Below, one piece after another: positions 18,947 through 28,466 of a stretch of 64,000 nt of DNA (position 1 is its first letter; each line of letters starts with the position of its first letter). Origin of the DNA: an uncultured Rhodocyclaceae bacterium (GTDB lineage Bacteria > Pseudomonadota > Gammaproteobacteria > Burkholderiales > Rhodocyclaceae); assembly GCA_907163075.1 (NCBI GenBank), contig CAJQTY010000001.1:558001-622000 (forward strand). Direction: 5' to 3'. The notes below the pieces were generated by a model. The model ran no database searches, was not told the DNA's origin, and saw nothing but the letters and a program-made list of their open reading frames with translations. The translations under genes were made by a program, and so were the position numbers.

Positions 18947-20318
18947 GCGTTCCCCACGGGCGTGGGGATGAACCGCAATTACGATTCCGGGGCGCGCTAC
19001 ACCAACGCGCGTTCCCCACGGGCGTGGGGATGAACCGCCACAGCGGCTCGATGCGGGACCGGTCCGCCAGCGTTCCCCACGGGCGTGGGGATGAACCGTT
19101 GTGCAAGCGCCTGGGTAACGACGTCCAGCGGCGTTCCCCACGGGCGTGGGGATGAACCGGCTTCGATGCGGCGATTTCCCGCAACAAGAACGCGTTCCCC
19201 ACGGGCGTGGGGATGAACCGTTTCAGGGATTCTCGGCGAGATGGTCGCCCCAGCGTTCCCCACGGGCGTGGGGATGAACCGTGTCTTCATGGGGTCTCTC
19301 CAGTGTGGTGTATGCGTTCCCCACGGGCGTGGGGATGAACCGACCGGATGCGTTACAAGCTGGCTATGGACCAAGCGTTCCCCACGGGCGTGGGGATGAA
19401 CCGGCGCCGATCCATGTGGATCGGTTCTCTGTGTTGCGTTCCCCACGGGCGTGGGGATGAACCGCCAGTTTGATGAACAAATGTCTCCAGTTTGCCGCGT
19501 TCCCCACGGGCGTGGGGATGAACCGTTAACGGGGCATCTGGACTTAACACGGTATTGGCGTTCCCCACGGGCGTGGGGATGAACCGGTCTTTTTTGACGA
19601 TGTGGTATTGACGATGGGGCGTTCCCCACGGGCGTGGGGATGAACCGTGTTATACGGTAACAGCCCCTGTTATTCCGTAGCGTTCCCCACGGGCGTGGGG
19701 ATGAACCGTACCCGCGCGAAACCTCCATTCAGCTTGACGAGCGTTCCCCACGGGCGTGGGGATGAACCGTATTCATGTCTTCCCCTTAGTCGAATAGATA
19801 GGCGTTCCCCACGGGCGTGGGGATGAACCGGGATAGGCGACGCGCCAGGCGCCAGCATGGACGCGTTCCCCACGGGCGTGGGGATGAACCGACCTTGCAT
19901 CTGGTAATAGACGTCCCAGCGCAGCGTTCCCCACGGGCGTGGGGATGAACCGCCGCCGACACTCAACGCGACGATAGGCCACACGCGTTCCCCACGGGCG
20001 TGGGGATGAACCGGACCGGTCGCGCAGCTCGAGTGTCGGCAGCACGCGTTCCCCACGGGCGTGGGGATGAACCGAACGCTGGCATTACACTCCCCCTGTA
20101 ATAGACGCGTTCCCCACGGGCGTGGGGATGAACCGACAGTTTGTGTAACCAACGAGCCACACTTTACGCGTTCCCCACGGGCGTGGGGATGAACCGTCGC
20201 TTGAGCACATTGCACGGCGTCACCCGTAGCGTTCCCCACGGGCGTGGGGATGAACCGTTTTCGGCGTAGGCGACTGCATCCTCCTTGGTGCGTTCCCCAC
20301 GGGCGTGGGGATGAACCG
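18947..20318 (+). CRISPR. Type I-E CRISPR array, 23 repeats and 22 spacers
   Basis: The 29-base repeat starts GCGTTCCCC, has the hairpin arms CCCCAC and GTGGGG, and ends GGATGAACCG, closely matching type I-E repeats. Repeats start at 18947, 19009, 19070 and then every 61 bases to 20290. All 23 copies look identical, including the last; there is no decayed terminal repeat. Spacers are 32 bases except the first (18976-19008), which is 33. The repeat orientation relative to cas2 and the leader indicates transcription to the right, with newest spacers at the left. I saw no duplicated spacer and no spacer matching elsewhere in the window. Apparent minus-strand proteins rich in [10 protein letters not shown] and HPHARGER are repeat artefacts. 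Confidence 0.99.
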
Positions 20319-20469
20319 AAGACGAGGCTGGAATCAACCGGCCAACTGCCATTCCAGCGACATTCATGCGATTGCGCTGCAATACCGCCATCGGCAAGCC
20401 GCAACGCGTTGAACTTGGTCTACAATGCGCCGTTACAATAATGCTGATCAGCTCAGGGAAAGCGCACCC

Positions 20470-21690
20470 ATGTTCCACTCACTCAACACCCCGGCCCTGT
20501 GGGCCGTTACGCTTTCGGCTGCCGGCATCCTGATGGTGACGATGGGTGCGCGGCAGTCGCTCGGCCTCTTTCTCGCGCCGCTCAACGCCAGCACCGGGCT
20601 TGGCATCGTCGCGATCAGCCTGGCCATGGCCGTCGGGCAACTGATGTGGGGCGCCATCCAGCCGATCGCCGGCGCCGTCGCTGACCGCTACGGCCCGCGC
20701 CGCGTGCTGCAGGGCGGCCTGCTGCTGCTGGCGCTGGGCAGCGCGCTGACGCCCTGGATGAACAGCACCTGGGGCCTGGTATTTTCGCTCGGCCTGCTCT
20801 CGGCCGTCGGTTCGGGCGCCGGCAGCTTCTCGGTGCTGATCGGCGCCGCCGCCGCGCGCCTGCCGATCGAGGCGCGCGGCGCCGCGTCCGGCATCATCAA
20901 CGCCGGCGGTTCCTTCGGCCAGTTCATCTTCGCCCCGGTCCTGCAGAAGCTGATCCAGGCGCTGGGTTGGATGGGCTCGATGTGGGTGCTTGCCGCCATC
21001 ACCCTCGGCGCACTGCCACTGATCGGCGTCGTCTCGCAACCGCCGGACCCGGCGCACAAGGCCACCACCCACGCCGACCCCGGCTTGCGCCGCAGCCTGC
21101 GCGATGCGCTCGCCGACCGCAGCTACCTGCTGCTGCACGCCGGCTTCTTCACGTGCGGCTTCCACATCGCCTTTCTCGTCACCCACCTGCCGGGCGAGGT
21201 AAACCTGTGCGGCCTGCCACCCTCGGTCGCCAGCTGGTCGCTGGCCATCATCGGACTGGCCAACATCTTCGGCAGCCTGTACGCCGGCGCCTGGGTCGCC
21301 CGCTACCGCAGCAAGTACGTGCTGTTCTGGATGTATGCCTCGCGCGCGCTGATGATAGTGCTCTACCTGGCGTCGCCGCGAACCGATCTGACTTTCTACA
21401 TCTTCGCCGCCGGCCTCGGCTTCACCTGGCTGGCCACCGTGCCGCCGACGGCGGCCATCGTCAGCAAGCTGTTCGGCGTGCGCTACCTCGGGACGCTCTT
21501 CGGCCTGACGCTGCTTTCGCACCAGATCGGAGGCTTTCTCGGCGCCTGGCTGGGCGGCCTGTCGATCACGCGCTTCGGCGACTACACCTGGATGTGGTAC
21601 GCCGACATCGTGCTCGCCAGCCTCGCCGCACTGGTCAACCTGCCGATCCGCGAAGCGCCGGTGCCGCGCCGGGCGCTCGAGGCCGCCTGA
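20470..21690 (+). CDS. MFS transporter
   Basis: This 406-residue protein has about twelve hydrophobic segments in two halves and looks like a major facilitator superfamily carrier of the monocarboxylate/oxalate-type subgroup (TMGARQSLGLFLAPL at the first helix, then ADRYGPRRVLQGG in the loop between helices 2 and 3). The ATG at 20470 (MFHSLNTPALWAV) has a GGGAA site upstream; an in-frame ATG at 20425 is less likely. It ends 3 bases before a hydrolase gene, so the two probably form an operon. The substrate is unknown. Confidence 0.85.
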   Translation: MFHSLNTPALWAVTLSAAGILMVTMGARQSLGLFLAPLNASTGLGIVAISLAMAVGQLMWGAIQPIAGAVADRYGPRRVLQGGLLLLALGSALTPWMNSTWGLVFSLGLLSAVGSGAGSFSVLIGAAAARLPIEARGAASGIINAGGSFGQFIFAPVLQKLIQALGWMGSMWVLAAITLGALPLIGVVSQPPDPAHKATTHADPGLRRSLRDALADRSYLLLHAGFFTCGFHIAFLVTHLPGEVNLCGLPPSVASWSLAIIGLANIFGSLYAGAWVARYRSKYVLFWMYASRALMIVLYLASPRTDLTFYIFAAGLGFTWLATVPPTAAIVSKLFGVRYLGTLFGLTLLSHQIGGFLGAWLGGLSITRFGDYTWMWYADIVLASLAALVNLPIREAPVPRRALEAA

Positions 21691-21693
21691 GTC

Positions 21694-22557
21694 ATGCGAC
21701 CGTCGCGCAGCGAATTCGTCGACGTGCGCAAGCGGCGTCATCACGTCCGCCTGTGGGGCGAGGACGACGCGCCGACGATTTTCTTCCTGCACGGCTGGGG
21801 CGATGTCGGCGCCTCGTTCCAGTTCGCCGTCGATGCGCTCGACGGCCACTGGCGTATCATCGCGCCGGACTGGCGCGGTTTCGGGCTGTCGCAATGGAAC
21901 GACGGCGCTTACTGGTTCCCGGACTATATCGCCGACCTCGACGCGCTACTCGAACGCTACTCGCCGCAACAACCGGCGCGGATCGCCGGCCACAGCCTGG
22001 GCGGCATCGTCGCCAGCCTGTACGCCGGAATTCGGCCGCACCGCGTATCCCGCCTGGCCAACCTGGAAGGCTTCGCGCCTTGGGTTTCGGCGCCCGAAGA
22101 AAACCCCGCGCTCGTTGAGCGATGGCTGCAGCAGCTTCGCGACGACGATGTAGCCTTCCGTCATTACCGCCACCGCGCGGAATTCGCCGACCGGCTGTGC
22201 CGCGACAACCCGCGCCTGCCGCGCGAACACGCCGACTTCCTGGCCGAACATTCGCTGCTCGCCGCCAACGACGGCTTCGTCTTCGCCGCCGACCCGCACC
22301 AGCGCTGGCTCAACCCGATGCTCTACCCGCTAGCGGAAGCGCGGGCGTGCTGGCGGCGGACGAGCGCGTCGACGCTCTTGATCGCCGGGCGCGACTCGCC
22401 GATCATGAAGCCGTTTGCCGAGCACTCCGACGCCTACCGCGAGCGCATGGCCTGCTTTCCCGCCGTCCGCGATGCCTGGATCGACGACTGCGGCCACAAC
22501 ATCCACCACGACCAGCCGGAAGCGCTGGCCGGGTTGCTGGCTGGCTTCTTTTCCTGA
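21694..22557 (+). CDS. Alpha/beta hydrolase
   Basis: This 287-residue cytoplasmic alpha/beta-hydrolase-fold protein has the oxyanion motif FLHGWGD near residue 32, the nucleophile elbow GHSLGG near residue 98, and a C-terminal histidine in DDCGHNIHHDQPE. The catalytic acid is probably in AGRDSPI. It follows the MFS gene by 3 bases, which suggests that transport and hydrolysis of the same compound are linked. The substrate is not known from the sequence. It is convergent with hslU. Confidence 0.85.
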   Translation: MRPSRSEFVDVRKRRHHVRLWGEDDAPTIFFLHGWGDVGASFQFAVDALDGHWRIIAPDWRGFGLSQWNDGAYWFPDYIADLDALLERYSPQQPARIAGHSLGGIVASLYAGIRPHRVSRLANLEGFAPWVSAPEENPALVERWLQQLRDDDVAFRHYRHRAEFADRLCRDNPRLPREHADFLAEHSLLAANDGFVFAADPHQRWLNPMLYPLAEARACWRRTSASTLLIAGRDSPIMKPFAEHSDAYRERMACFPAVRDAWIDDCGHNIHHDQPEALAGLLAGFFS

Positions 22558-22617
22558 GCGCTGCGGGCGGCCGGCGCCAAGCACAACCGCCCGGCCCCCG
22601 CTCCGCAGGCGCGACGA

Positions 22618-23952
22618 CTACAGGACGTAGCGCGAGAGATCGTCGTTCCTGGCCAGCTCGGTTAAGCGCCCGTCGACGTAATCGGCGTCGATGCGGATGT
22701 TCTGCGCGCCGCCGGCACTCCCGGCGCTGAACGAAACCTCTTCCAGCAGCCGTTCCATGACGGTGTAGAGGCGACGCGCGCCGATATTCTCCGTCCGCTC
22801 GTTCACCGACCAGGCGACTTCGGCCAGGCGCTTAATGCCGTCCGCCAGAAACTCGAGGGCGACGCCCTCGGTCGCCAGCAAGGCCTGATATTGCATGGTC
22901 AGGCAGGCATCGGTCTGGGTCAGGATGCGCTCGAAATCGGAAACCGACAGCGAGTCGAGTTCGACGCGGATCGGGAAGCGGCCCTGCAGTTCGGGAATCA
23001 GGTCCGACGGCTTGGCCAGATGAAAGGCGCCGCTGGCGATGAACAGGATGTGATCGGTCCGGATCATGCCGTACTTGGTCGACACCGTCGTCCCTTCGAC
23101 CAGCGGCAGCAGGTCGCGCTGTACGCCCTGGCGCGACACTTCGGGGCCGTGCGTATCGCTGCGCGAGGTGATCTTGTCGATCTCGTCGAGGAACACGATG
23201 CCGTTCTGCTCGACGTTCTGCACGGCGCCGAGTTTCACCTCGTCGTCATTGACCAGCTTCGCGGCCTCTTCCTCGATCAGCAGCTTTCGTGCCTCGCTGA
23301 TCTTCAGCTTGCGCGATTTCTTGCGCGCCCCGCTCATGTTCTGGAACATGCCCTGGATCTGCGAAGTCAGCTCCTCCATTCCCGGAGGGGCAAAAATCTC
23401 GGCCTGCATGGCCGAGCCGGCGACCTCGATCTCGATCTCCTTTTCGTCGATGCTACCTTCGCGCAGCTTCTTGCGAAACTTCTGGCGCGTCAGGTTTTCT
23501 TCCGCCACCTGCGTATCGTTGAAGAAATTGCCGCGCGCCGGCGGCAACAGCACATCCAGAATGCGCTCCTCGGCGGCATCGTCGGCACGTATCCGGACGG
23601 CACGCATGGCCTGCTCGCGGCCATTCTTGATGGCGATTTCCGCCAGATCCCGGATGATCGTTTCCACGTCGCGCCCGACGTAGCCGACCTCGGTAAACTT
23701 GGTTGCCTCGATCTTGATGAAGGGTGCATTGGCCAGCCTGGCCAGGCGGCGCGCGATCTCGGTCTTGCCGACCCCGGTCGGCCCGATCATCAGAATGTTC
23801 TTCGGCGTGATTTCCTGGCGCAGCGGATCGTCCACCTGGGCGCGCCGCCAGCGGTTGCGCAGGGCGATGGCGACGGCTTTCTTGGCCTTTCCCTGCCCGA
23901 CAATGTGCTTGTCGAGTTCGTGAACGATTTCCTGTGGAGTCATTTGCGTCAT
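22618..23952 (-). CDS. hslU: ATP-dependent protease ATPase subunit HslU
   Basis: This 444-residue AAA+ unfoldase feeds substrates to the HslV peptidase. Walker [16 protein letters not shown] sits near residue 57 and Walker [10 protein letters not shown] near residue 250. The I domain lies between them, and the sensor II region and the C-terminal tail ([11 protein letters not shown]), which inserts into HslV, are complete. Unusually, hslV is not directly upstream: two plus-strand genes (24072-25225) separate them, so hslU must have its own promoter in 23953-24071. Confidence 0.97.
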   Translation of the reverse strand: MTQMTPQEIVHELDKHIVGQGKAKKAVAIALRNRWRRAQVDDPLRQEITPKNILMIGPTGVGKTEIARRLARLANAPFIKIEATKFTEVGYVGRDVETIIRDLAEIAIKNGREQAMRAVRIRADDAAEERILDVLLPPARGNFFNDTQVAEENLTRQKFRKKLREGSIDEKEIEIEVAGSAMQAEIFAPPGMEELTSQIQGMFQNMSGARKKSRKLKISEARKLLIEEEAAKLVNDDEVKLGAVQNVEQNGIVFLDEIDKITSRSDTHGPEVSRQGVQRDLLPLVEGTTVSTKYGMIRTDHILFIASGAFHLAKPSDLIPELQGRFPIRVELDSLSVSDFERILTQTDACLTMQYQALLATEGVALEFLADGIKRLAEVAWSVNERTENIGARRLYTVMERLLEEVSFSAGSAGGAQNIRIDADYVDGRLTELARNDDLSRYVL

Positions 23953-24071
23953 GTCAGTACCAAGGTCCGAAATTGTGTAAAAGAGTCAAGGTGCATTATG
24001 TTCTCATCGACTAGACGATGTGGCAAACTTGCACGCGGCGGCTTTCGCAAAACAGCTTCTGGAGTATGCCG

Positions 24072-24392
24072 ATGAAGTCACGCACTGTCTTCTTTGCTCC
24101 CGGACGAGTGGCGCCGGGAATGACGCTCGCCAGGGCGATCACCGATCGCGAGGGGAAAACGCTGCTGGCACAGGCAACGGTACTCGACACCGAAATGCTC
24201 GACCGGCTGATACGGCGTGGCGTCGAAACCGTCGCTGTGCTCGTTCCCGACACACGCGACGACGAGACCATCGCCGAGGAACTGCGCACGGCCGAAGCCA
24301 GGGTCGGCTTCATCTTTCGCGGCGGCGGCGGCCCGGCCCGCGAGGCGCTGCGCGCGGCCATTCTCAACTTCCGGCTGGAGAGCACGAAATGA
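24072..24392 (+). CDS. Small protein of unknown function preceding an HDOD gene
   Basis: This 106-residue protein has no family I can name with confidence. The first half (LARAITDREGKTLLAQATVL, then MLDRLIRRGVETVAV) resembles the short beta-rich module often seen before HD-type signalling domains (PGM-LA-DV-D--G--L-). The rest is charged and helical. The ATG at 24072 is chosen because TGGAG lies 7 bases upstream; an ATG at 24066 is too close. The stop overlaps the ATG of the HDOD gene (ATGA), so the two are probably partners. Confidence 0.6.
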   Translation: MKSRTVFFAPGRVAPGMTLARAITDREGKTLLAQATVLDTEMLDRLIRRGVETVAVLVPDTRDDETIAEELRTAEARVGFIFRGGGGPAREALRAAILNFRLESTK

Positions 24393-25225
24393 CCCCGCCC
24401 AGCCTGGACGAGCTCCCGTCCCATGCCAAGGCGCTGCCCTCGCTGCCCGAGGCCGTCAACTACCTGATGCGCTCGCTCGGTGACGATGGCGCCGATGTCG
24501 ATACGCTCGCCCATCACATCAACTCGGACCCGGCGATCGTCGCCCGCCTGCTGGCCGCCGCCAATTCCGTGGCGTGCGGCGTGTCGACGCGCATCTATTC
24601 GGCCAAACAGGCCTTCATCGTGCTTGGCGCCGACCGCGTGGTCAGCATCGTCCTGGCCTCGGCGCTGGCCTATCGCTACGACACTCTGAGGTCCGGTTTT
24701 GACGCCCGCTTGCTCTGGCGCCACTCGCTCGGTGTCGCCTCGTGTGCCCGCGTGGTCGCCGAGCAGACCGGGATCAATCCGGAACTGGCATTCACTGGCG
24801 GGCTGCTGCACGATATCGGGCAGATCCTGATGCACGTCGCCAGCCCGCTCAACTACGTCCAGGCGCTCGAGCTTTCCCACGCCAGCGACATTCCGCTGAT
24901 CGCCGCGGAACGCTCCATATTCGGCTACGACCATGCCGCCGCCGGGCGTGCACTGGCCCTCACCTGGAAGCTGCCGGGCGACATCGTCGAGGCCATAGCG
25001 GCGCACCATGAACCCGACGAAGTGGGCAGCGAAATCGGCAACCTGATCCACGTCAGCGAGGTTCTCAGCCACGCCCTCGACCTTGGCGAACAGCCCAATA
25101 ACCGCGTTCCCGAGTTGTCCGATCTGGCCTGCGCGGAACTCGGCCTGGCCTGGCCAAAACTGGCCGGACATTTCGCTGAAATCGAAGCGCGCTACGATGG
25201 ATTCCGTATCGCGCTGGGCATCTGA
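24389..25225 (+). CDS. HDOD-domain signalling protein
   Basis: This 278-residue protein contains an HDOD domain at about residues 14-210 (LPSLPEAVNYLMR, DPAIVARLLAAANS, IYSAKQAFIVLGADRVVSIV). It keeps some HD-like residues (GGLLHDIGQILM, IAAHHEP). HDOD proteins are regulators of signalling networks, often linked to c-di-GMP or motility; no catalytic activity is established for most. It is coupled to the small upstream gene and converges on hslV with a 17-base gap. The pair sits on the opposite strand between hslU and hslV. Confidence 0.85.
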   Translation: MTPPSLDELPSHAKALPSLPEAVNYLMRSLGDDGADVDTLAHHINSDPAIVARLLAAANSVACGVSTRIYSAKQAFIVLGADRVVSIVLASALAYRYDTLRSGFDARLLWRHSLGVASCARVVAEQTGINPELAFTGGLLHDIGQILMHVASPLNYVQALELSHASDIPLIAAERSIFGYDHAAAGRALALTWKLPGDIVEAIAAHHEPDEVGSEIGNLIHVSEVLSHALDLGEQPNNRVPELSDLACAELGLAWPKLAGHFAEIEARYDGFRIALGI

Positions 25226-25242
25226 ATTCTGAACACGCGCGT

Positions 25243-25779
25243 TCAGTCGAGCGTCTCGATGGTGAAGTTGTGGTTGGTGTAGATGCACAGATCGCCGGCA
25301 ATCTCGAGCGACTTGCGAATGACCTCGGCTGGTTCCAGTTCTGTGTTCTCGATCAGCGCGCGCGCCGCCGATTGCGCGAAAGCGCCGCCCGAACCGATGG
25401 CGACGATGCCATACTCCGGCTCCAGCACGTCGCCGTTGCCGGTGATCACCAGCGAATTTTCCCGATCGGCGACGGCGAGCATCGCCTCCAGTCGGCGCAA
25501 TGCACGGTCGCTACGCCAGTCCTTGGCCAGTTCGACAGCCGAACGCAGCAGGTTGCCCTGATGCTTGTCGAGCTTGGCCTCGAAACGCTCAAAGAGCGTG
25601 AAGGCATCCGCCGTACCGCCGGCAAAACCGGCGAGGATGCGTTCCTCGTGGATACGCCTGACCTTGCGCGCACTGGCCTTGATCACGATATTGCCGAGCG
25701 TGACCTGACCATCGCCGCCCATGGCAACCCGTTTGCCGCGGCGCACGGAGAGAATGGTGGTACCGTGATATTGCTCCAT
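25243..25779 (-). CDS. hslV: ATP-dependent protease peptidase subunit HslV
   Basis: This 178-residue proteasome-like threonine peptidase works with HslU. After removal of the initial residues the mature protein begins [21 protein letters not shown], the family signature with the catalytic threonine. [17 protein letters not shown] and [14 protein letters not shown] are also conserved. It lies 9 bases downstream of the STAS-domain gene on the same strand, so it is probably co-transcribed with that gene rather than with hslU. Confidence 0.96.
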   Translation of the reverse strand: MEQYHGTTILSVRRGKRVAMGGDGQVTLGNIVIKASARKVRRIHEERILAGFAGGTADAFTLFERFEAKLDKHQGNLLRSAVELAKDWRSDRALRRLEAMLAVADRENSLVITGNGDVLEPEYGIVAIGSGGAFAQSAARALIENTELEPAEVIRKSLEIAGDLCIYTNHNFTIETLD

Positions 25780-25788
25780 GCCTAAACC

Positions 25789-27006
25789 CTAGTTGTTTGC
25801 AAAAACGATGGTCGCCACCGCGTTCAGGCCGAGGACAACGAATAACTCGGCGACCAGGCGATTGGGGTGGCGAAACACGATCTGCTTGCCGCTGCGCCGG
25901 ATGGTTGACAGCACATTGAGCAGCGCCCCGGCACTGATGAAATCCATGCGCTTGAGCTCCGAACAATCGATGAGTACGGGATCGCACACCCCGGCATGCG
26001 CCGGCAGATCGCCGAAACGCGCGGACTTGATATCGCCGCGCAAGACATAGACATCGGAAGCATTGGCGCTGGCGTCGTCACCGCCCGCCGCTATTGCCGG
26101 CGCCGGTTTGGCGACCGCGACCCGCGCCGCATCCCAGGATGGAGGCGAAACCTCGAACGTCACCGCGTAGTTGATCGCCGCCTCCTCGAAGGCGTCGTGC
26201 TGGCCCTGTAACTGGCACAGTTCAAGAAGCAGATGCCAGCACTCGCTGTCTTCGGCGCGCCCGCACTCGACGCGCTGTTCGAGCAGCATGCGAAGCGCTT
26301 CGCGCCCCACCAGATCGAGCTCACGGCCAGTTTTTCGGGCGTACTGCAGCTCGCCGAGCAGGCGGCCGCATCCTGCCGCGTCAAGACTCCTCACCGACGA
26401 AAGGTCGACAAGCAGCTTTGGATTCTTTTCGAGCAAGCGCCGGATGGCGTCGAACGACACGCCGTTGTCGCCAATCAGTTCGCCCTTGAAGAGCAGATTT
26501 CCGGCGGCCGCCGCCCTTGTTCTTGGCTGGGCGCCTGATTTGTCGCGCCAGCCAGGCGGCGATTTTTCAAAAGCGCGCGCGTATTCAATCCCCAGCGCTT
26601 CGAATGCCGCCTTATGCCCGGTCAGTGCGTAAAAATCGAAAAGCATCATCCACAAGCGCTCCCCCGGGCCGAAATGATGAATACGCACGGCATTCTCGAG
26701 CACCGAGCGCACCGATTCATCCTGCCCGTTGGCAAAGAGAACCGCAGCATCCTCGGCTTCGGCGTCGATCGGGTCGATCGCGGCTTCGATTTGAAAATCC
26801 GGAGAACTCTCGCTGAAGACGAAATCGCTGAAATCGATCGAGGAATCTTCTTCCCTGGCCGGCTGCTCCGGCACCACCGGCGTGACAACGCGCAACTCCG
26901 CGGTCGGCGGCGCCACGTCCAGGCGCGTTTCGACTGCGCGCGGCACGGCGGCCGGCCGGGCTACCATTCTTTTTTCAGGCTCTTTCTTGAAGAATGCGAA
27001 GACCAT
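25789..27006 (-). CDS. Tandem STAS-domain protein
   Basis: This 405-residue protein has a variable, proline-rich N-terminus followed by two copies of a helical-plus-STAS unit. The helical parts are alike (FYALTGHKAAFEALGIEYARAF, then SPPGW; QGQHDAFEEAAINYAVTF, then SPPSW). The STAS-like parts are PKLLVDLSSVRSLDAAGCGR near 195 and VLIDCSELKRMDFISAGALL near 345. STAS domains usually mediate protein-protein signalling. The C-terminus resembles anti-sigma-antagonist folds but I see no certain phosphorylatable serine. It is the upstream gene of an operon with hslV. Function unknown. Confidence 0.7.
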   Translation of the reverse strand: MVFAFFKKEPEKRMVARPAAVPRAVETRLDVAPPTAELRVVTPVVPEQPAREEDSSIDFSDFVFSESSPDFQIEAAIDPIDAEAEDAAVLFANGQDESVRSVLENAVRIHHFGPGERLWMMLFDFYALTGHKAAFEALGIEYARAFEKSPPGWRDKSGAQPRTRAAAAGNLLFKGELIGDNGVSFDAIRRLLEKNPKLLVDLSSVRSLDAAGCGRLLGELQYARKTGRELDLVGREALRMLLEQRVECGRAEDSECWHLLLELCQLQGQHDAFEEAAINYAVTFEVSPPSWDAARVAVAKPAPAIAAGGDDASANASDVYVLRGDIKSARFGDLPAHAGVCDPVLIDCSELKRMDFISAGALLNVLSTIRRSGKQIVFRHPNRLVAELFVVLGLNAVATIVFANN

Positions 27007-27170
27007 GGCGACAAGTCGAAACGTGATCCGTTGGGGAAAGCGTATCTTTTAACACATCGCCTTGAGCACTGCAATTCAAGGCGTGTAAAGAAACATGAAG
27101 CGGCATTTGTCAGCGATTTTCCTGGCGCGGCGCGGCGCTGAAAGCTCCGCAACGGGGTAATCAACGTCGT

Positions 27171-27668
27171 TTATTCTTGCCGGGAACGGCGCCGCGACGG
27201 CTCTCCCTCGCCACAGTCGGCACATCGTCCGCGCAGGTCGAAATCGATGCGCGACAGCGAGAATCCCGCCGGCAAGGTCGGCGCGGCTGGCGGCGCGGCG
27301 TCGAGGCAGAACACGCCGCCGCAGTGCTCGCAGCGGAAATGGATATGCGTCGTATGCTCGCCGGCGGCGGCGGCGGAGAATCGAAACACGCGATGGGCAT
27401 CGGTATTCTTGTGCGCCAGTCCCGTCTCGACCAGCCAGTCGAGCACGCGATAGAGCGTTACGCGGTCGAGCGCCAGGGCGCCCAAGGCCTGCTCGATCTC
27501 GTTGTGTGTCAGCGCAGTCGGCGCCGCGCGCAGCAATTGCAGGACGCGAATGCGCGCCGGCGTCGCCCGCGCGCCCCGGCGGCGAATCTGTTCGGCGACG
27601 GCATCGAGGCTGAGAGGAGGAGACGACAAGTGAGACCGCCCAAGGATTTGGTCCACTGATTTAACCAT
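27171..27668 (-). CDS. Fur-family transcriptional regulator (possibly Zur)
   Basis: This 165-residue protein has a winged-helix DNA-binding N-terminus (RARVLQLL-like RIRVLQLLRAAPTALTHNEI, LDRVTLYRVLDWLVETGLAH) and a metal-binding C-terminus with two CxxC pairs (HFRCEHCGGVFCLD and CADCGEG). This is the Fur superfamily layout; the cysteine pairs and TxxRVxxxL region fit Zur as well as Fur. The ATG at 27668 (MVKSVDQILG) is preferred over the longer reading from 27758. It is divergent from msrB with a 285-base gap in which I do not see a clear Fur or Zur box. Confidence 0.82.
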   Translation of the reverse strand: MVKSVDQILGRSHLSSPPLSLDAVAEQIRRRGARATPARIRVLQLLRAAPTALTHNEIEQALGALALDRVTLYRVLDWLVETGLAHKNTDAHRVFRFSAAAAGEHTTHIHFRCEHCGGVFCLDAAPPAAPTLPAGFSLSRIDFDLRGRCADCGEGEPSRRRSRQE

Positions 27669-27953
27669 AGCCACGCCCCGGATGCCACCTTGTTGCACCA
27701 GCGACGTACCGTGCCAAACTGGCATCTGCAATTTGTTGTAAGTTTTGCTGCAGTTCAAACGACCAAGCTACATCCGCCTTGCCCGGAGAGCCCGAAATAC
27801 CTCGTTCGGGTCTTCGCCAAGCGCTCTTGCCGTGCATGCGCGACGGGAACTGTGGCGCCGATTCACTGCCAAATGCCCGATCGCTCTTGCGCTACGGATT
27901 GTTCGCCGGGACGGCTGGCGGCCGGCGAAGATCAACAGCCTAAGGAGAACAGC

Positions 27954-28466
27954 ATGGACCGTCGTCAATATCTGAAGTGGCTTGGCAGTTTATCCGCCCT
28001 GATGCTACCCATTCCGGCCGTGCACATGGCCGTCGCGAAAGAAAGAGGCAGTATGCAACTCGTCAAATCGAAATCCGCCTGGTCGGCCTTGTTGCCGCCA
28101 GCCACCTACCGCGTCATGTTCGAGGAGGACACGGAGCCGGCCGGCACCAGCCCGCTCAACAACGAAAAACGGGACGGCAGCTTCGTCTGCGCCGCGTGTT
28201 TTCTGCCGCTTTTCGACAGCAAGGCAAAATACGAGAGCGGCACCGGCTGGCCGAGCTTCTGGCAGCCCCTGCCCAACGCCGTTGGCACGAAAACCGATTT
28301 CAAGATTCTCTACCCGCGCACCGAGTACCACTGCGCGCGCTGCGGCGGTCACCAGGGACACGTCTTCAACGACGGCCCGAAGCCGACCGGCAAGCGCTAC
28401 TGCAACAACGGCGTCGCGCTGCACTTCGTGCCGCGCGACGAAAAGCTTCCGGAGCTGCGTACATGA
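27954..28466 (+). CDS. msrB: Peptide-methionine (R)-S-oxide reductase MsrB, exported
   Basis: This 170-residue enzyme reduces methionine-R-sulfoxide in oxidised proteins. The N-terminus DRRQYLKWLGSLSALMLPIP has a twin-arginine and hydrophobic stretch, suggesting Tat export to the periplasm. The zinc CxxC pairs are CAACF and CARCGGH, and the catalytic cysteine is Cys150 in RYCNNGVALHF (the usual form is RYCINSASL). An AAGGAG site precedes the ATG at 27954. It overlaps msrA by four bases (ATGA), so both stereospecific reductases are made together. Confidence 0.92.
   Translation: MDRRQYLKWLGSLSALMLPIPAVHMAVAKERGSMQLVKSKSAWSALLPPATYRVMFEEDTEPAGTSPLNNEKRDGSFVCAACFLPLFDSKAKYESGTGWPSFWQPLPNAVGTKTDFKILYPRTEYHCARCGGHQGHVFNDGPKPTGKRYCNNGVALHFVPRDEKLPELRT

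Noticed and set aside
18872-20478. Several minus-strand and plus-strand open frames across the CRISPR array with repeating [19 protein letters not shown] and HPHARGER motifs
   Set aside because: They are translations of the CRISPR repeat in three frames, a known artefact, and change with each spacer.
20479-21894. Long minus-strand frame over the MFS transporter
   Set aside because: Antisense shadow of a clear membrane protein; the predicted product is charged and repetitive with no family.
22891-24075. 394-codon plus-strand frame opposite hslU
   Set aside because: Shadow of hslU; extends across its promoter and has no recognisable domain.
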